In this document: positions 19,565-28,563 of the stretch, in pieces
Position numbering within the stretch: the stretch's first letter is position 1
How the letters are laid out: each line of letters opens with the position of its first letter
NCBI GenBank assembly: GCA_958296405.1
Contig: OY282519.1
Span: forward strand, 3,332,132 to 3,396,131
Reading direction: 5' to 3'
DNA from: an uncultured Pseudomonadales bacterium
Lineage (GTDB): Bacteria; Pseudomonadota; Gammaproteobacteria; Pseudomonadales; Azotimanducaceae
Length of the DNA: 64,000 nucleotides
Position numbers and translations under genes: made by a program
Notes under the pieces: model-generated
Told to the model about the DNA's origin: nothing
Databases searched by the model: none
What the model saw: the letters and a program-made list of their open reading frames with translations, nothing else

Positions 19565-21622
19565 TCAATCCGAGCTGGTTGCGAGGGCCGCGTTGCGGTG
19601 GGCAACGTAGGCAACGATGGCATCCGCTTCGGCGGCGGTGACGTCGCTTGCCGGCATGGGCGTGCCGGGCGCGAAGCCGGCCGGGTCGAGAATGAAGCGC
19701 CGCAAGCTGCCCTCATCCCACACAGCGTTACGGCCGGCCAGCGCCGGCGAAGCCATCGGGTCAGCGCCAGCGCGCCGCCCGACGATCCCCACCAAATGCG
19801 GACCTAGGCTGTACCGCTCTTCCTCCAACTGGTGACAACCGCCACAGTGTCGGCCAAACAAGCGACTGCCCTCGCGGGCCTCGGCATCCAACGGCAGCGC
19901 TGTCGTCGCCATCGGCGCGCGGCGCGGCGGCGAGTCTGGTTCGCTAGCTAGGTTGGGCGCGCAGTGAACCGCATGAACATAGTTCGGCGGCTCCACGCCG
20001 CACCACTGGTCCGAGCGACGCACCAGCAGCACTCGCGCAATGTCGAGCAACAAGGCGAGGTGGCCGTCGGGGCCATGGGCCAAGTCCCGTATTTGGTGGC
20101 CGATTTCAATCCGTTCCACATACTTCACTTGTTGTTTCCGGTGCCGCACGCGAAACAGTGAAAAGCCATGGGAACGCCCCCACAGGGACGCGATCAACAG
20201 GTCGTCCCGCCACAACGGAAACGCCGCGGCGTCGTTGGCGACGATGGCCGAGATGCCAACGGAAGGCACCCAAGCAAAGGTTGGTTTGACGAAGCCCTCG
20301 TGCTGCCCCGGGCGGCGCTCTTCCGGCTTCAGCGTCAAGCGAGGATATTGATAGCCGTAGCTCACTTCCGGCCAGCCATAGTTGGCCCCGGGTTCGATCA
20401 AGTTGAGCTCGTCACCGCCTTGGGCGCCATGCTCCGTCAGCCAAACGTCGCCGTGCCCATCCCGGGTGAGCCCCTGCGGATTGCGATGGCCCAGCGTGTG
20501 AATCGCTGCCACGCCGGTCGCGAGGTCCACGCGCAGCACCTTGCCGAGGTGCAGCGCCGAATCCTGCGACGGCGCCGGCGAGCCGGGTTGGCCTGTGTCT
20601 TGGCCGAAATGGCCGACCGTGACGAGCAGGTGACCAGAGCCATCGGCCAGCATGCGGCCACCCGCTTCGTTGCCGGAGAACGGCGGCGCGAGGCAGGGTT
20701 TGGCGTCAAAGATGGTGCGCCATGCCGGCAGGACTTCAATGCCGTCGTCGGAGACGCGCAGGGTCGTGGCGGAGAGCCTGAAGAGCACACAATCACCGTT
20801 GAAGAAGTGATGCGTCACAAATAGATCGTGGTCGCGATTCCCCGTCTCGCCCACGCGCCCCTCCCCCACGAGGATGTCCATCACGCGAAAAGTGACCGCC
20901 CCGATGGCCGGATGACTGCTCATGGGCACGCCTGCTGCGAGATAGCTCAACTGCCCGTCGGTACCGACCGTGGCAAACCGGCCGCGTGGCGTCGCCACCA
21001 GCAACTGCTCACCAACCCGTTCAATGGCACCGCCAGTGTCGGCAAACGGCTCCAAGGCGACGGTCTTCACGTCCAACGCATAGAGATGGGTGCCTAGACC
21101 GACGGTCTCTCCGGGCCGAAATACAATGTTGTCACTGCGGATGGGGTTGCCCGTCTTCTCCAGTGCGATGTCCCCGCCCCACAGCTTGCCATCGGCACCA
21201 TATTGGCCGGTTGAGATGCGATCGATCGGATAGTCGGGCAGCTGCTTCTTCGCCCGGCACACCCCAGCCGAGATGCCGCCAACATCGTCAAAGTGAAAGT
21301 CGAGGTTGGCGAAGCCAAACGTCTTCCTCGTGACGGGGAGATCGCCCACGTCCAACGGGATGATGTGCAGAAAGAAAGGGGCCACCGTATCCGACGGGTT
21401 GCACTGTTCCCGCACATAGGTGAGCTCGCCATCGTCCAAGAACACATTGAAGTGCGCTTCGATGTCTGCGCGCCGCAAGCCCGCAAGCTCGCCCGCCCTT
21501 TGCATGGCGGCGCGGGGCGACTCCAAGCCCATGCTCCAGATCGCCGCGGCCGCGGCGGCCGCGCCGAGGGCGAAGAGGCCGAGCACCCAGAGCGCCCGCA
21601 ACGCGGGCAACATCGCCTTCAT
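19565..21622 (-). CDS. membrane-anchored PQQ-type sugar dehydrogenase fused to cytochrome c
   Basis: The product has 685 residues, starting at the ATG at 21622 just before a signal-anchor (LRALWVLGLFALGAAAAAAA). An earlier in-frame ATG at 21793 would add 57 unlikely residues. Order: membrane anchor; a ~95-residue domain (about 55-150, LTYVREQC...FFLHIIP...FGFANLDF); a beta-propeller of the glucose/sorbosone dehydrogenase type (GHRNPQGLTRDGHGDVWLTEHG near 390-420); then a class I cytochrome c (CGGCH near residue 592, with a distal Met in GTPMPA). It would oxidise a sugar or alcohol in the periplasm and pass electrons to its own heme. It converges on the giant ligase gene with a gap of seven bases. 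The small N-terminal domain recurs as a gene remnant at 26769-27077. Confidence 0.8.
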   Translation of the reverse strand: MKAMLPALRALWVLGLFALGAAAAAAAIWSMGLESPRAAMQRAGELAGLRRADIEAHFNVFLDDGELTYVREQCNPSDTVAPFFLHIIPLDVGDLPVTRKTFGFANLDFHFDDVGGISAGVCRAKKQLPDYPIDRISTGQYGADGKLWGGDIALEKTGNPIRSDNIVFRPGETVGLGTHLYALDVKTVALEPFADTGGAIERVGEQLLVATPRGRFATVGTDGQLSYLAAGVPMSSHPAIGAVTFRVMDILVGEGRVGETGNRDHDLFVTHHFFNGDCVLFRLSATTLRVSDDGIEVLPAWRTIFDAKPCLAPPFSGNEAGGRMLADGSGHLLVTVGHFGQDTGQPGSPAPSQDSALHLGKVLRVDLATGVAAIHTLGHRNPQGLTRDGHGDVWLTEHGAQGGDELNLIEPGANYGWPEVSYGYQYPRLTLKPEERRPGQHEGFVKPTFAWVPSVGISAIVANDAAAFPLWRDDLLIASLWGRSHGFSLFRVRHRKQQVKYVERIEIGHQIRDLAHGPDGHLALLLDIARVLLVRRSDQWCGVEPPNYVHAVHCAPNLASEPDSPPRRAPMATTALPLDAEAREGSRLFGRHCGGCHQLEEERYSLGPHLVGIVGRRAGADPMASPALAGRNAVWDEGSLRRFILDPAGFAPGTPMPASDVTAAEADAIVAYVAHRNAALATSSD

Positions 21623-22045
21623 CGTTTCTCGCTTCCTCCGCCGTGCAAGGGCACAGTCCTCCAAGCCCCGCGAACCCATCGCTCGTGCTTGGTTCGTCCC
21701 GGAGGACCCGGCCTCAAGGCCCCCTTGCAGAATCACCCCTAGGCCGTCGCGAGATGTGATGGAAAGTCGGTTGACGATGTTCGCCGCCATCACCTAGTGG
21801 AGGCAAACTGCCACGCGCTCATCGAACGTTGCAGGGTAACATGCGCACCGACCGGCCTGACGCCCCGGTCGCGGATGAATCTGGCCCTCGCAAACCGGCG
21901 GCGCCGGGAAGACGCTGTCCGGCTGGCTAGACTCGCCACGGGCGCTGCCGGTTCAGGCTTAAGGCGCTGCTCTGTTAAACTGGCGTTCGAGCTTCATCCA
22001 GTGCAACGGTGCGCCCTTGCCCACATGGTTTCTCAGCGTGCCGGC
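21623..22045. other. divergent intergenic region
   Basis: These 423 bases separate the dehydrogenase (minus strand) from the GT-C protein (plus strand). An open frame runs through it from 21797 into the GT-C gene, but its translation lacks protein-like character before about 22025. Promoters for both genes are expected here; I could not pick out convincing elements. Confidence 0.4.
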
Positions 22046-23689
22046 ATGAGTCCACTCGCGGTTGCGCCGGCGCCGGCCATGCGCTTTGCTTCAAGCCACT
22101 ATCGCTTGGCCTGCGTTGGCCTGCTGATACTCGCAGCGGCGCTGCGCTTCTACGATCTCCCAGCACAGATCCTCTCGCACGACGAAGCGGTCACCGCAGA
22201 GATCTCCAAAGGTACAGTGCTGGAGGTCATCCGCGACACGCGGCGCAAGAGCTCATCACCCATCCTGCATCCGCTGCTGCTGTACATCGTGCAAACAGTG
22301 GACAGCTCACCACTCGCGCTGCGCCTGCCGCCCGCCATCGCCAGCGTGCTCACCATCGCCGCTCTGCTGTTCTGGCTGCCACGCGTCGGCATTGCGCCAG
22401 CGGTGGCCTTGCTGGCGGGACTCATGGCGACGCTCTGCGAGCCGTTCATCCGACACGCGCAAAACGCACGGGAGTATTCCCTCGACACGCTGGTTGCGAC
22501 GCTGTTGCTGATCGGCTTGCTGAGATGCTTGCGTGATGGCCGGCAGGCGCTGCTCTGCGTCGCACTGGCCGTTGCCCCATTGGTGCAGTATGGCCTAGCC
22601 CTGTTTGGCGTCGCGGTGCTCGCCACGCTGGCGTTGAGTTCCCACGCCGGCGGCGATGTCGGCCATGCACCGATGCGCGAACGTCTTGGCCGCGCTGCCA
22701 CCCCAGCGGGTTGGTTCGCGCTGGGTGCGGCCGTGAGCTACGCCGTCACGCTGAGCGGTCAGGGCTTGATGGCCGCAGCCCAAGGCGCTTTCGGCCCGAT
22801 TCCGCAACGCCACCTCTATGGCGGCGGCACCGAGTTCCCGGCCATGATCGGCTTTGCCGTGGAACACAGCGCTCACTTCGTTGGGCATTACGCACCGCCG
22901 GTGGTGGCAGGAGTTGGCTTTGTCTCGCTCGCCGGGCTGTTGGTGCGCCGCATCGCCCAGCGACGCCCCCTTGCGCCCGTGCCCATGCTTTGCCTGTTCG
23001 CCGGCGCCGTGGCCGTGGCGGCCGCGCTGCTGCGGCTCTACCCGCTAGGGGGCCTGCGTCAGTGCATGTACCTCGCACCAGCGTTGTTCGTCGGGATTGC
23101 CTACGCCATTCATGCGGTGATGAGCCGCCTGCCCACGCGGCCACGCCATGCCCTGACGGCGATGGTCGTGACGGTTGCCGCCATTGAGGGAGCGAGTGCG
23201 GTGGGGCAAAGCTTCCCAAGTCAGTTCCGCGGCAAATCGGAGACCATCATGGCCGCGCTCGATGAGCATCTTGGGGACGATCCCGTGTATCTGCCCAGCA
23301 TTTCGGTTCCCATCATGGACTACTACTATCCCGGGCAAGCGGAGCGGTTCTATCAAGGCAGTAGTTGCAGCTGGCGCGAAGACCAGCAATGCGAACAGGA
23401 CTTCATCACGGAGTTGCGCAACATGCATTTGGACGGCGCGCGGCGCGTTTGGGTGGTCTTCTTCAACTATCGCACTTGGAATGTGGTGGAGAGGTGGCGG
23501 GATGCGGGGCTCGCTCAGCACACGGTGAAGAGCACGTTCTTCAATCTCTTCCTCATCCCAAACATCCATCCCATTGTGGCTCACCACCACACCGAGCCAA
23601 CTCATTCTCCCGCAGAGCCGATGCCACCGAGCCGCCAAGCAACGCGATGCTCGCCCGCAGGGCCGCCGCGGAGCGATCGCGGCGGCTGA
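22046..23689 (+). CDS. GT-C fold glycosyltransferase, PMT/GT39-like membrane protein
   Basis: The protein has about 547 residues and 10-12 predicted membrane segments. After the first segment (CVGLLILAAALRFYDLP) comes LSHDEAVTAEIS. The Asp-Glu pair in the first periplasmic loop is the catalytic signature of lipid-phosphosugar-dependent GT-C enzymes such as ArnT and GT39 mannosyltransferases. NAREYSLDTLVATLLLIGL resembles the loop after TM4 in this group. The C-terminal periplasmic portion (about 400-530) contains Tyr-rich and Trp-rich segments. The start is uncertain (ATGs at 22025, 22046 and 22079); 22046 is chosen as the nearest sensible start before the first membrane segment. It probably adds a sugar to a lipid-linked glycan or exported acceptor, using undecaprenyl-phosphate-sugar made by the GT2 at 28.5-29.6 kb. 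Confidence 0.75.
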   Translation: MSPLAVAPAPAMRFASSHYRLACVGLLILAAALRFYDLPAQILSHDEAVTAEISKGTVLEVIRDTRRKSSSPILHPLLLYIVQTVDSSPLALRLPPAIASVLTIAALLFWLPRVGIAPAVALLAGLMATLCEPFIRHAQNAREYSLDTLVATLLLIGLLRCLRDGRQALLCVALAVAPLVQYGLALFGVAVLATLALSSHAGGDVGHAPMRERLGRAATPAGWFALGAAVSYAVTLSGQGLMAAAQGAFGPIPQRHLYGGGTEFPAMIGFAVEHSAHFVGHYAPPVVAGVGFVSLAGLLVRRIAQRRPLAPVPMLCLFAGAVAVAAALLRLYPLGGLRQCMYLAPALFVGIAYAIHAVMSRLPTRPRHALTAMVVTVAAIEGASAVGQSFPSQFRGKSETIMAALDEHLGDDPVYLPSISVPIMDYYYPGQAERFYQGSSCSWREDQQCEQDFITELRNMHLDGARRVWVVFFNYRTWNVVERWRDAGLAQHTVKSTFFNLFLIPNIHPIVAHHHTEPTHSPAEPMPPSRQATRCSPAGPPRSDRGG

Positions 23690-23708
23690 CAGCCCAAGTG
23701 CGCCAACG

Positions 23709-24785
23709 TCAACGCCGCCGCGGCGCGCCAGTGCCCGGCACCCACCAATACAAGAGCAGCCCGGCCACCGTGTAGGGCACCCAGAGCGCGTGGACGGCGA
23801 AGGCAAAGGCGGTCGCCGTCGCCAAGGAAGCCCCATACGCGACGAGGCCTTGCGCGACGAGGTAATCGAACGTGCCGATGTGGCCAGGCGCCAACGGGAG
23901 CGTCGTCGAGAGCGTGCCGACACCCAGCGCGAGCCAAGGCCCCAACAGCGGTTCGGCAACGCCAAGCGCCACAGCCACCGTCACGAACGCCGCGCCCTCG
24001 CAGGCCCATATCACGACGGAGAGACCGGCAAAAGCCAACATGCCACGGTCCGACCTCACGAGCCGCAACGCGGCGGCCAAGTGCAAGCCTTGGCGCGCTG
24101 CCCACTGCGCCGAGCGGGCGCCGCTCAAGCCCTCGGCCAAGCGCCGCAGGACGGACTCGACCCACGGCAGCCCCACCACTGCGGCCAGCAACGCGATTAG
24201 GCCGATCGCGGCGAGCGTTCCGACGGCGATGACGATGCTGCGCGGCAACGCCCCGGCCGGCAGGGCGAGCACACCAACGAAGAAGATGCCGGACACCACA
24301 ATGACATCGACAACGCGCTCGATGACGAGGGTGCCGACCACCCGCATCGCCGGGGAACGCAGCTCCTCTTGGAACGCCAATGCGCGGAATGCGTCGCCGG
24401 CGCGGAACGGCAGCACATTGTTGATCGCAAAGCCACAGAGAAACGGCCGCACGCATGCGGCAAGCGGCAGGCGCGGCTCAAGGACGCGCAACAAGCGCCA
24501 CCAGCGCACGATGCGCACGCCGTGGCCGGCGCCGGCGAAACCAAGCGCCAGCAGCATCGTAAGCACTGAGAGCTGCGCGAACGCCGCGCGCAGGGCGGCC
24601 AATTCGCTGCCCTGCGCCAAGAGCCACAGGAAGACCGCGGCCACGATCACGCCGACAACGAACTTGAGCCAGCGACGGACCGTTTGGCTCAGCGGTCTGT
24701 CCCGTTCACTCGATGCGGTCTCAGTTGGAGGTTGCGTCAAGGGTTCGCCACGCTCACCCGCGCTGACGCTCGCCGTCTGCGGCAA
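23709..24785 (-). CDS. lysylphosphatidylglycerol synthase TM-region family (UPF0104) membrane protein, flippase-like
   Basis: This 358-residue integral membrane protein has seven or eight membrane segments and the family motif pattern RIVRWWRLLR...FLCGFAINNVLPFRAGDAFRA...ERVVDV. It lacks the lysyl-transferase domain of MprF, so it belongs to the stand-alone members often encoded beside glycosyltransferases and proposed to act as lipid flippases or regulators. The start (TTG at 24785) overlaps the 3' end of the histidine-kinase gene by 32 bases, indicating co-transcription. The C-terminus runs into a short basic tail. The family assignment is firm; transport function is inferred from context. 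Confidence 0.8.
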   Translation of the reverse strand: MPQTASVSAGERGEPLTQPPTETASSERDRPLSQTVRRWLKFVVGVIVAAVFLWLLAQGSELAALRAAFAQLSVLTMLLALGFAGAGHGVRIVRWWRLLRVLEPRLPLAACVRPFLCGFAINNVLPFRAGDAFRALAFQEELRSPAMRVVGTLVIERVVDVIVVSGIFFVGVLALPAGALPRSIVIAVGTLAAIGLIALLAAVVGLPWVESVLRRLAEGLSGARSAQWAARQGLHLAAALRLVRSDRGMLAFAGLSVVIWACEGAAFVTVAVALGVAEPLLGPWLALGVGTLSTTLPLAPGHIGTFDYLVAQGLVAYGASLATATAFAFAVHALWVPYTVAGLLLYWWVPGTGAPRRR

Positions 24786-26424
24786 CGAGCGTCACCTTGA
24801 ATGTCGCGCCGCGCTCAGACCGCGCCAGTTCAATGCCGCCGCCGACGCTCTGCGCAAGGCTGCGGCAGATGGCGAGGCCGATACCCGTGCCACCGTCCTC
24901 ATGGCGAGTGGTGAAGAACGGATCGAACACACGTCCGCGGTTGGCCGCGGAGATGCCCGAGCCGTTATCCGCCACGATAAGTTCAATGGCTGCGCCGAGG
25001 CGACGGGCGCTCACATCCACGCGGGTAGCGCCATGTCGCGCCGCGTTGTCCAACAAGTTCTCCAACACCGCCACAAGGGATGCGCGAGCCATGCGGGCAA
25101 TCACTGGCGGCGTGCCGGCGACATGCACGGCCGGGTGGCCAAGCGCCGCGGCGACGGCAAGCACATCCGTGCTCTCATCGCTCGACGTCGTCATGTCCGC
25201 TTGGGCAAGCTCGACCAAACGCGAGGTGAGCCGGTCCAGCCGCTCCACATCCGCGGCAATGTTGTCCACGAAGTGCTCGACTTCGGCCGGCGTCATGTCC
25301 TGCAAGTGATCGCGCAGGAGTTCCACGGCGCCGCGCGCCGCCGCGATGGGCGTTTTGAACTCATGGCTCACGTGATGGGCAAAATCACGCACATAGCCGG
25401 CGCGCCGCTGCAGGCTCACCACCATTGTCTCGATGCTGTCGGCCAAATCTGCCAATTCGTGAACGCGATAGTGCCGACCACGCTCGAAGCGGTTGGTCTC
25501 GCCCCGCGAGACGCGCCCCGCTCCTTTAGCGAGGCGTTTGATGGGCAGCACCAAGGTGCGCGCAGTGACCAGTGCGATGCCGACCGCCATGATGAGGAAC
25601 ACGGCGCCGCCCTGCATGAGGAGGAAGCGCTGATTGTGGAGCGTGTCCAAGATGTTCCACGGCGCCCGCGAAACCAGCGCCGCGCCGATGATCCGATCGC
25701 CGGAGAGAATGGGCAGCGCGAGGAACACCTCCACCGCGGCGCCGCGCACGATCGGGGCCACGCCGGCCGCCGCGCCGGGGTTGGCCACGTTGCGCAATGT
25801 GCCGGCGGGTGCGCCGCCAAGCGCGCGGCGCACTTCGCGGGCATGGGCGAGCGAGCGCCCCAAATCCGCTTCGGTTGTCGCCACCACCACGCCGCGCGCA
25901 TCCAATAGGCGCACGCTTGCATGGGTGACAGTGCGAGCGTCCGCGAGCAGCGGCGCCACCTCTGCCCCAATGCGCTGCGCCAGCCCTGCCGCGGCGCCCG
26001 CTGGATGCGCGTCGGGAAACGGCGGCAACACCGACACGGCGCCGAAATCCAGTTCCGGCAATTGCGGCAGCGGGCTTGCCGGTGCTTGGCGCCGTGGCTC
26101 GCCGCCCCCGCCGGCGTTGTGGAACGCGGCGCGATAGGCCGTGGCGACGAACGTGGCGACCATCGCCAGTTCCGCCTGCGTCTGTCGCAACAGTGTGCTC
26201 TCGTGCAGTCGCAACGCGTAAAGGCCCACCAACGGCATGGCGAGTATCGACAGGCTGACGACGATGAGCAGCGTCCGCAACCTGAGGCGCAACCGCGGAC
26301 GGGCGGATGCGCCGCGAGGCGTTCCGCGCGGTTGGTCGGCCGCCGGCGCTTCGCTCCACGGCGCCTCGGCGGCACCGACAGCAACAGGCGGCAGGCTCGC
26401 TGCGCCCTCGACAACGCGGCCCAT
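24754..26424 (-). CDS. sensor histidine kinase with HAMP domain
   Basis: This is a 556-residue membrane sensor. A first membrane segment follows the basic stretch at about 45-55 (LIVVSLSILAMPLVGLYAL). A periplasmic sensing region of about 200 residues comes next, then a second membrane segment (FLLMQGGAVFLIMAVGIAL) and a HAMP linker. The phosphoacceptor box VSHEFKTP is near residue 353, with the N box ENLLDNAARHG and G boxes DNGSGI and GTGIGLAI further on. All kinase motifs are intact. No response regulator is encoded beside it, so its partner lies elsewhere or upstream genes were lost. It overlaps the downstream flippase-like gene by 32 bases, so it may control envelope-glycan functions. Confidence 0.85.
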   Translation of the reverse strand: MGRVVEGAASLPPVAVGAAEAPWSEAPAADQPRGTPRGASARPRLRLRLRTLLIVVSLSILAMPLVGLYALRLHESTLLRQTQAELAMVATFVATAYRAAFHNAGGGGEPRRQAPASPLPQLPELDFGAVSVLPPFPDAHPAGAAAGLAQRIGAEVAPLLADARTVTHASVRLLDARGVVVATTEADLGRSLAHAREVRRALGGAPAGTLRNVANPGAAAGVAPIVRGAAVEVFLALPILSGDRIIGAALVSRAPWNILDTLHNQRFLLMQGGAVFLIMAVGIALVTARTLVLPIKRLAKGAGRVSRGETNRFERGRHYRVHELADLADSIETMVVSLQRRAGYVRDFAHHVSHEFKTPIAAARGAVELLRDHLQDMTPAEVEHFVDNIAADVERLDRLTSRLVELAQADMTTSSDESTDVLAVAAALGHPAVHVAGTPPVIARMARASLVAVLENLLDNAARHGATRVDVSARRLGAAIELIVADNGSGISAANRGRVFDPFFTTRHEDGGTGIGLAICRSLAQSVGGGIELARSERGATFKVTLVAADGERQRG

Positions 26425-26519
26425 CGCCGCATCTTAACACCGCGCTCTTGGCGGCCACGCGAACGGCAACGCCGCTAGCCCCCGAACGCAAACGATCTCG
26501 CGCATGATCAACAAGCGAA

Positions 26520-26573
26520 CTTGGACGCCGCGGCGCACCCCTGCTCCACCGCATAGTTGGTCCCGCCCTGCGC
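26520..26573 (-). pseudogene. fragment of an FAD-oxidoreductase paralog C-terminus
   Basis: On the minus strand this stretch reads AQGGTNYAVEQGCAAASK, matching the GTNYAVEQG-x-DAA ending of the intact FAD oxidoreductase at 27139-28563. A stop codon lies just upstream in frame, so only a short relic remains. Twenty bases are shared with the equivalent site near 27237-27256. It shows that a second copy of this part of the locus once existed. Confidence 0.5.
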
Positions 26574-26768
26574 CTATCCTTGTGCCCTTGCGTCGCATGC
26601 GACGACTTGGACGCTTGCCTGATGTTTCGGGCGAGAAGGTCGTCTCCGGTGGAATATCCAGCCTCCATCTGATTGAAGGCGCCGAAGCCTTGATGAACCT
26701 TCACGCCACCGCTGCGGTGAAGGACGTCGAGGCGATCTTGACCCGCCAGCCGTCAATCCGCTCCACCT

Positions 26769-27077
26769 TCAGACGTCCATCTCAGCGAGGACGCGTTGAT
26801 CTACTCCAAGGCGCCGTGCGGCGCCGGGGACGTGCGGGACACGTTCTTCCTGCACGTCGACCCGGCTGACGCGAGCGACCTGCCCGAACATCGCAGGCGG
26901 CACGGCTTTGACAACCTCGACTTCCGCTTCAACGGCCGCGGCGGCCGTTGGCTTCGGTCCGCCGAGCGGTGCGCCGCCCTGCGGGAGCTTCCCGACTACG
27001 ACTTCGTTCACATTCGCACCGACCAGCACGACGACGCAGCCCCCCTCTGGGTCGGCGAGTTCCGCTTAGATGGGTAG
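26769..27077 (+). pseudogene. C-terminal remnant of a glycan-locus protein (domain shared with the PQQ dehydrogenase)
   Basis: The frame reads SDVHLSEDALIYSKAPC, then FFLHVDPADASDLP and HGFDNLDFRFN, with stops just upstream. It aligns along about 95 residues with the N-terminal domain of the dehydrogenase at 19565-21622 (LTYVREQC, FFLHIIPLDVGDLP, FGFANLDFHFD). From general knowledge, this domain also caps some GT-C glycosyltransferases, so the relic is probably the tail of a deleted glycosyltransferase. The rest of 26425-27138 holds only this and the small FAD-oxidoreductase relic; no intact gene is visible there. Confidence 0.6.
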
Positions 27078-27138
27078 CCGGGGCAGCGCCTCCCGGCCCG
27101 CATCGCAGCTTCACCAAGCCAACCGGGCGCAACAGCCT

Positions 27139-28563
27139 TTAGCCGGCACTGTCCGGCCAGCCGCGCCAAGCGTCCATTCGTGCCGCGTCTGGACAAGTGA
27201 GTTGCTTGGCCAACCGGCGCGCCGCGTCCCGCCCCTGCTCCACCGCATAGTTGGTGCCGCGGTCTCCCGGGTGGATTTGCGCCATGCTGGCGAGCAGCAG
27301 GTTGGAGAGCGGCGTGGCCGTGGGCGGCACCAGCCGACGATAGCCTTTGACGGCCACCGGCTGAGCGTAGCGGGCGCGCCAAATGTGCGCCGCAAGGACA
27401 TTGTCGTCGGTCAACGTGGGGAACATCCTGCGCAGGTGCGAGAGCGCGTAGGCGACCGCGGCGCCATCTTCCATCGCGTAGAAGGCATCCGATTCGGGCA
27501 TGTAGCGGGAGAGGTAGACGATGTGGCGCCCGGCATAGCCAGAGGCTGGCTCCAAGTTGGTGTGTTCCACCACCCCGACGAACGGAAAGGCTGGATCGTT
27601 GACGTTGAGCCAGTAGATTTCGGAGAGGCTGCGGTCCAGCTCCAGCACGACGCAGGCGTTGGCGAGATAGCGGACGCGACGCAGCGCCCGAACGTAGCCG
27701 GCCGGCGCCACAGCCGCCAACAGATCGGCGACGATCGGCAGCGCCGGCGTCGCGATGACGCCATCCACAGGCAGCGTCGCGTCGTCCATCAGCACTTCCG
27801 TGACCCGACCCTCTCCCACGCGGAGCCCCGTGACCTCGGCGTTCAACCGCACATGGCCTCCCTGCGCCCGAACGGCCGCCGCCACGGCGTCCGTCAACTC
27901 GGCGAAGCCGCCGCGGTAGTAGGCGAGTTGCTCCGCGCCGCTCCGCTGGCGGCTGCCGCCGCGCAGTTTGATCTTGTTCCAAAACCAAGCGGCGCTCACG
28001 GCCTCCGCCAAGTCGCCAAACTTGCCCTGCAGCAAGGGCGCCCACATCACCTCGTAGGCGCGATGGCCGACCATCTGCCGCAGCCAGTCCGCCGCGGCGC
28101 GGTCATCGAGGCGCTGCCAATTCCGCACCCGCCGCGCCCAGAGGGCAAACATGCCCAAGCGCAACCGGCTCCAGATTGGCAGCGGAGCGAAGCGCAGCAG
28201 GTCGACCGGGGTGGAGAGGTTGAAGAAATTGCCGGCGTAATACATCCCGGTGCGCGAGGGCCGCAACGCCACCCGGCCGGCGTGCCCCAACTCGTCCACC
28301 AGCGCCATGACGTGGACGTCGCTCACGAACCAGTGATGGTAGAACTTCTCAAGCCGCCCGGCTTCGGTGTCAAAGCTGCCGGCGAGGCCGCCCAAGCTCC
28401 CGTCCGCTTCCAGCACCGTGGCGCGGATGCCGCGGCGGCCGAGCTCATACGCCGCCGCCAAGCCGCAGAACCCGCCGCCAATGACGGCGACATGGGGCGC
28501 CGCCGCCAAAGAGTTCGATGCAGCGGGGGGCACTAGCGGGGCTGGCCGCCGGCGGCGCCCCAC
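27139..28563 (-). CDS. FAD-dependent amine-oxidase/protoporphyrinogen-oxidase-like protein
   Basis: This 474-residue flavoprotein begins, after about 25 residues, with a canonical dinucleotide-binding motif (VAVIGGGFCGLAAAYELGR) followed by an acidic FAD-contacting residue (VLEADGSLGG). The C-terminal second FAD segment reads GDRGTNYAVEQGRDAARRL. The middle has family features of COG1232 proteins (FYHHWFVSD, LQGKFGDLAEAVSAAWFW). Such proteins in polysaccharide loci act on nucleotide- or lipid-linked sugars, as UDP-galactopyranose mutase does; true heme synthesis is less likely here. Its 5' end overlaps the 3' end of the GT2 gene by 31 bases, so the two are co-transcribed. The precise substrate is unknown. 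Confidence 0.75.
   Translation of the reverse strand: MGRRRRPAPLVPPAASNSLAAAPHVAVIGGGFCGLAAAYELGRRGIRATVLEADGSLGGLAGSFDTEAGRLEKFYHHWFVSDVHVMALVDELGHAGRVALRPSRTGMYYAGNFFNLSTPVDLLRFAPLPIWSRLRLGMFALWARRVRNWQRLDDRAAADWLRQMVGHRAYEVMWAPLLQGKFGDLAEAVSAAWFWNKIKLRGGSRQRSGAEQLAYYRGGFAELTDAVAAAVRAQGGHVRLNAEVTGLRVGEGRVTEVLMDDATLPVDGVIATPALPIVADLLAAVAPAGYVRALRRVRYLANACVVLELDRSLSEIYWLNVNDPAFPFVGVVEHTNLEPASGYAGRHIVYLSRYMPESDAFYAMEDGAAVAYALSHLRRMFPTLTDDNVLAAHIWRARYAQPVAVKGYRRLVPPTATPLSNLLLASMAQIHPGDRGTNYAVEQGRDAARRLAKQLTCPDAARMDAWRGWPDSAG

Noticed and set aside
23872-25908. 678-codon plus-strand open frame opposite the flippase-like and kinase genes
   Set aside because: Translation is low-complexity Arg/Ala/Thr with no motif, while the minus strand encodes clear families.
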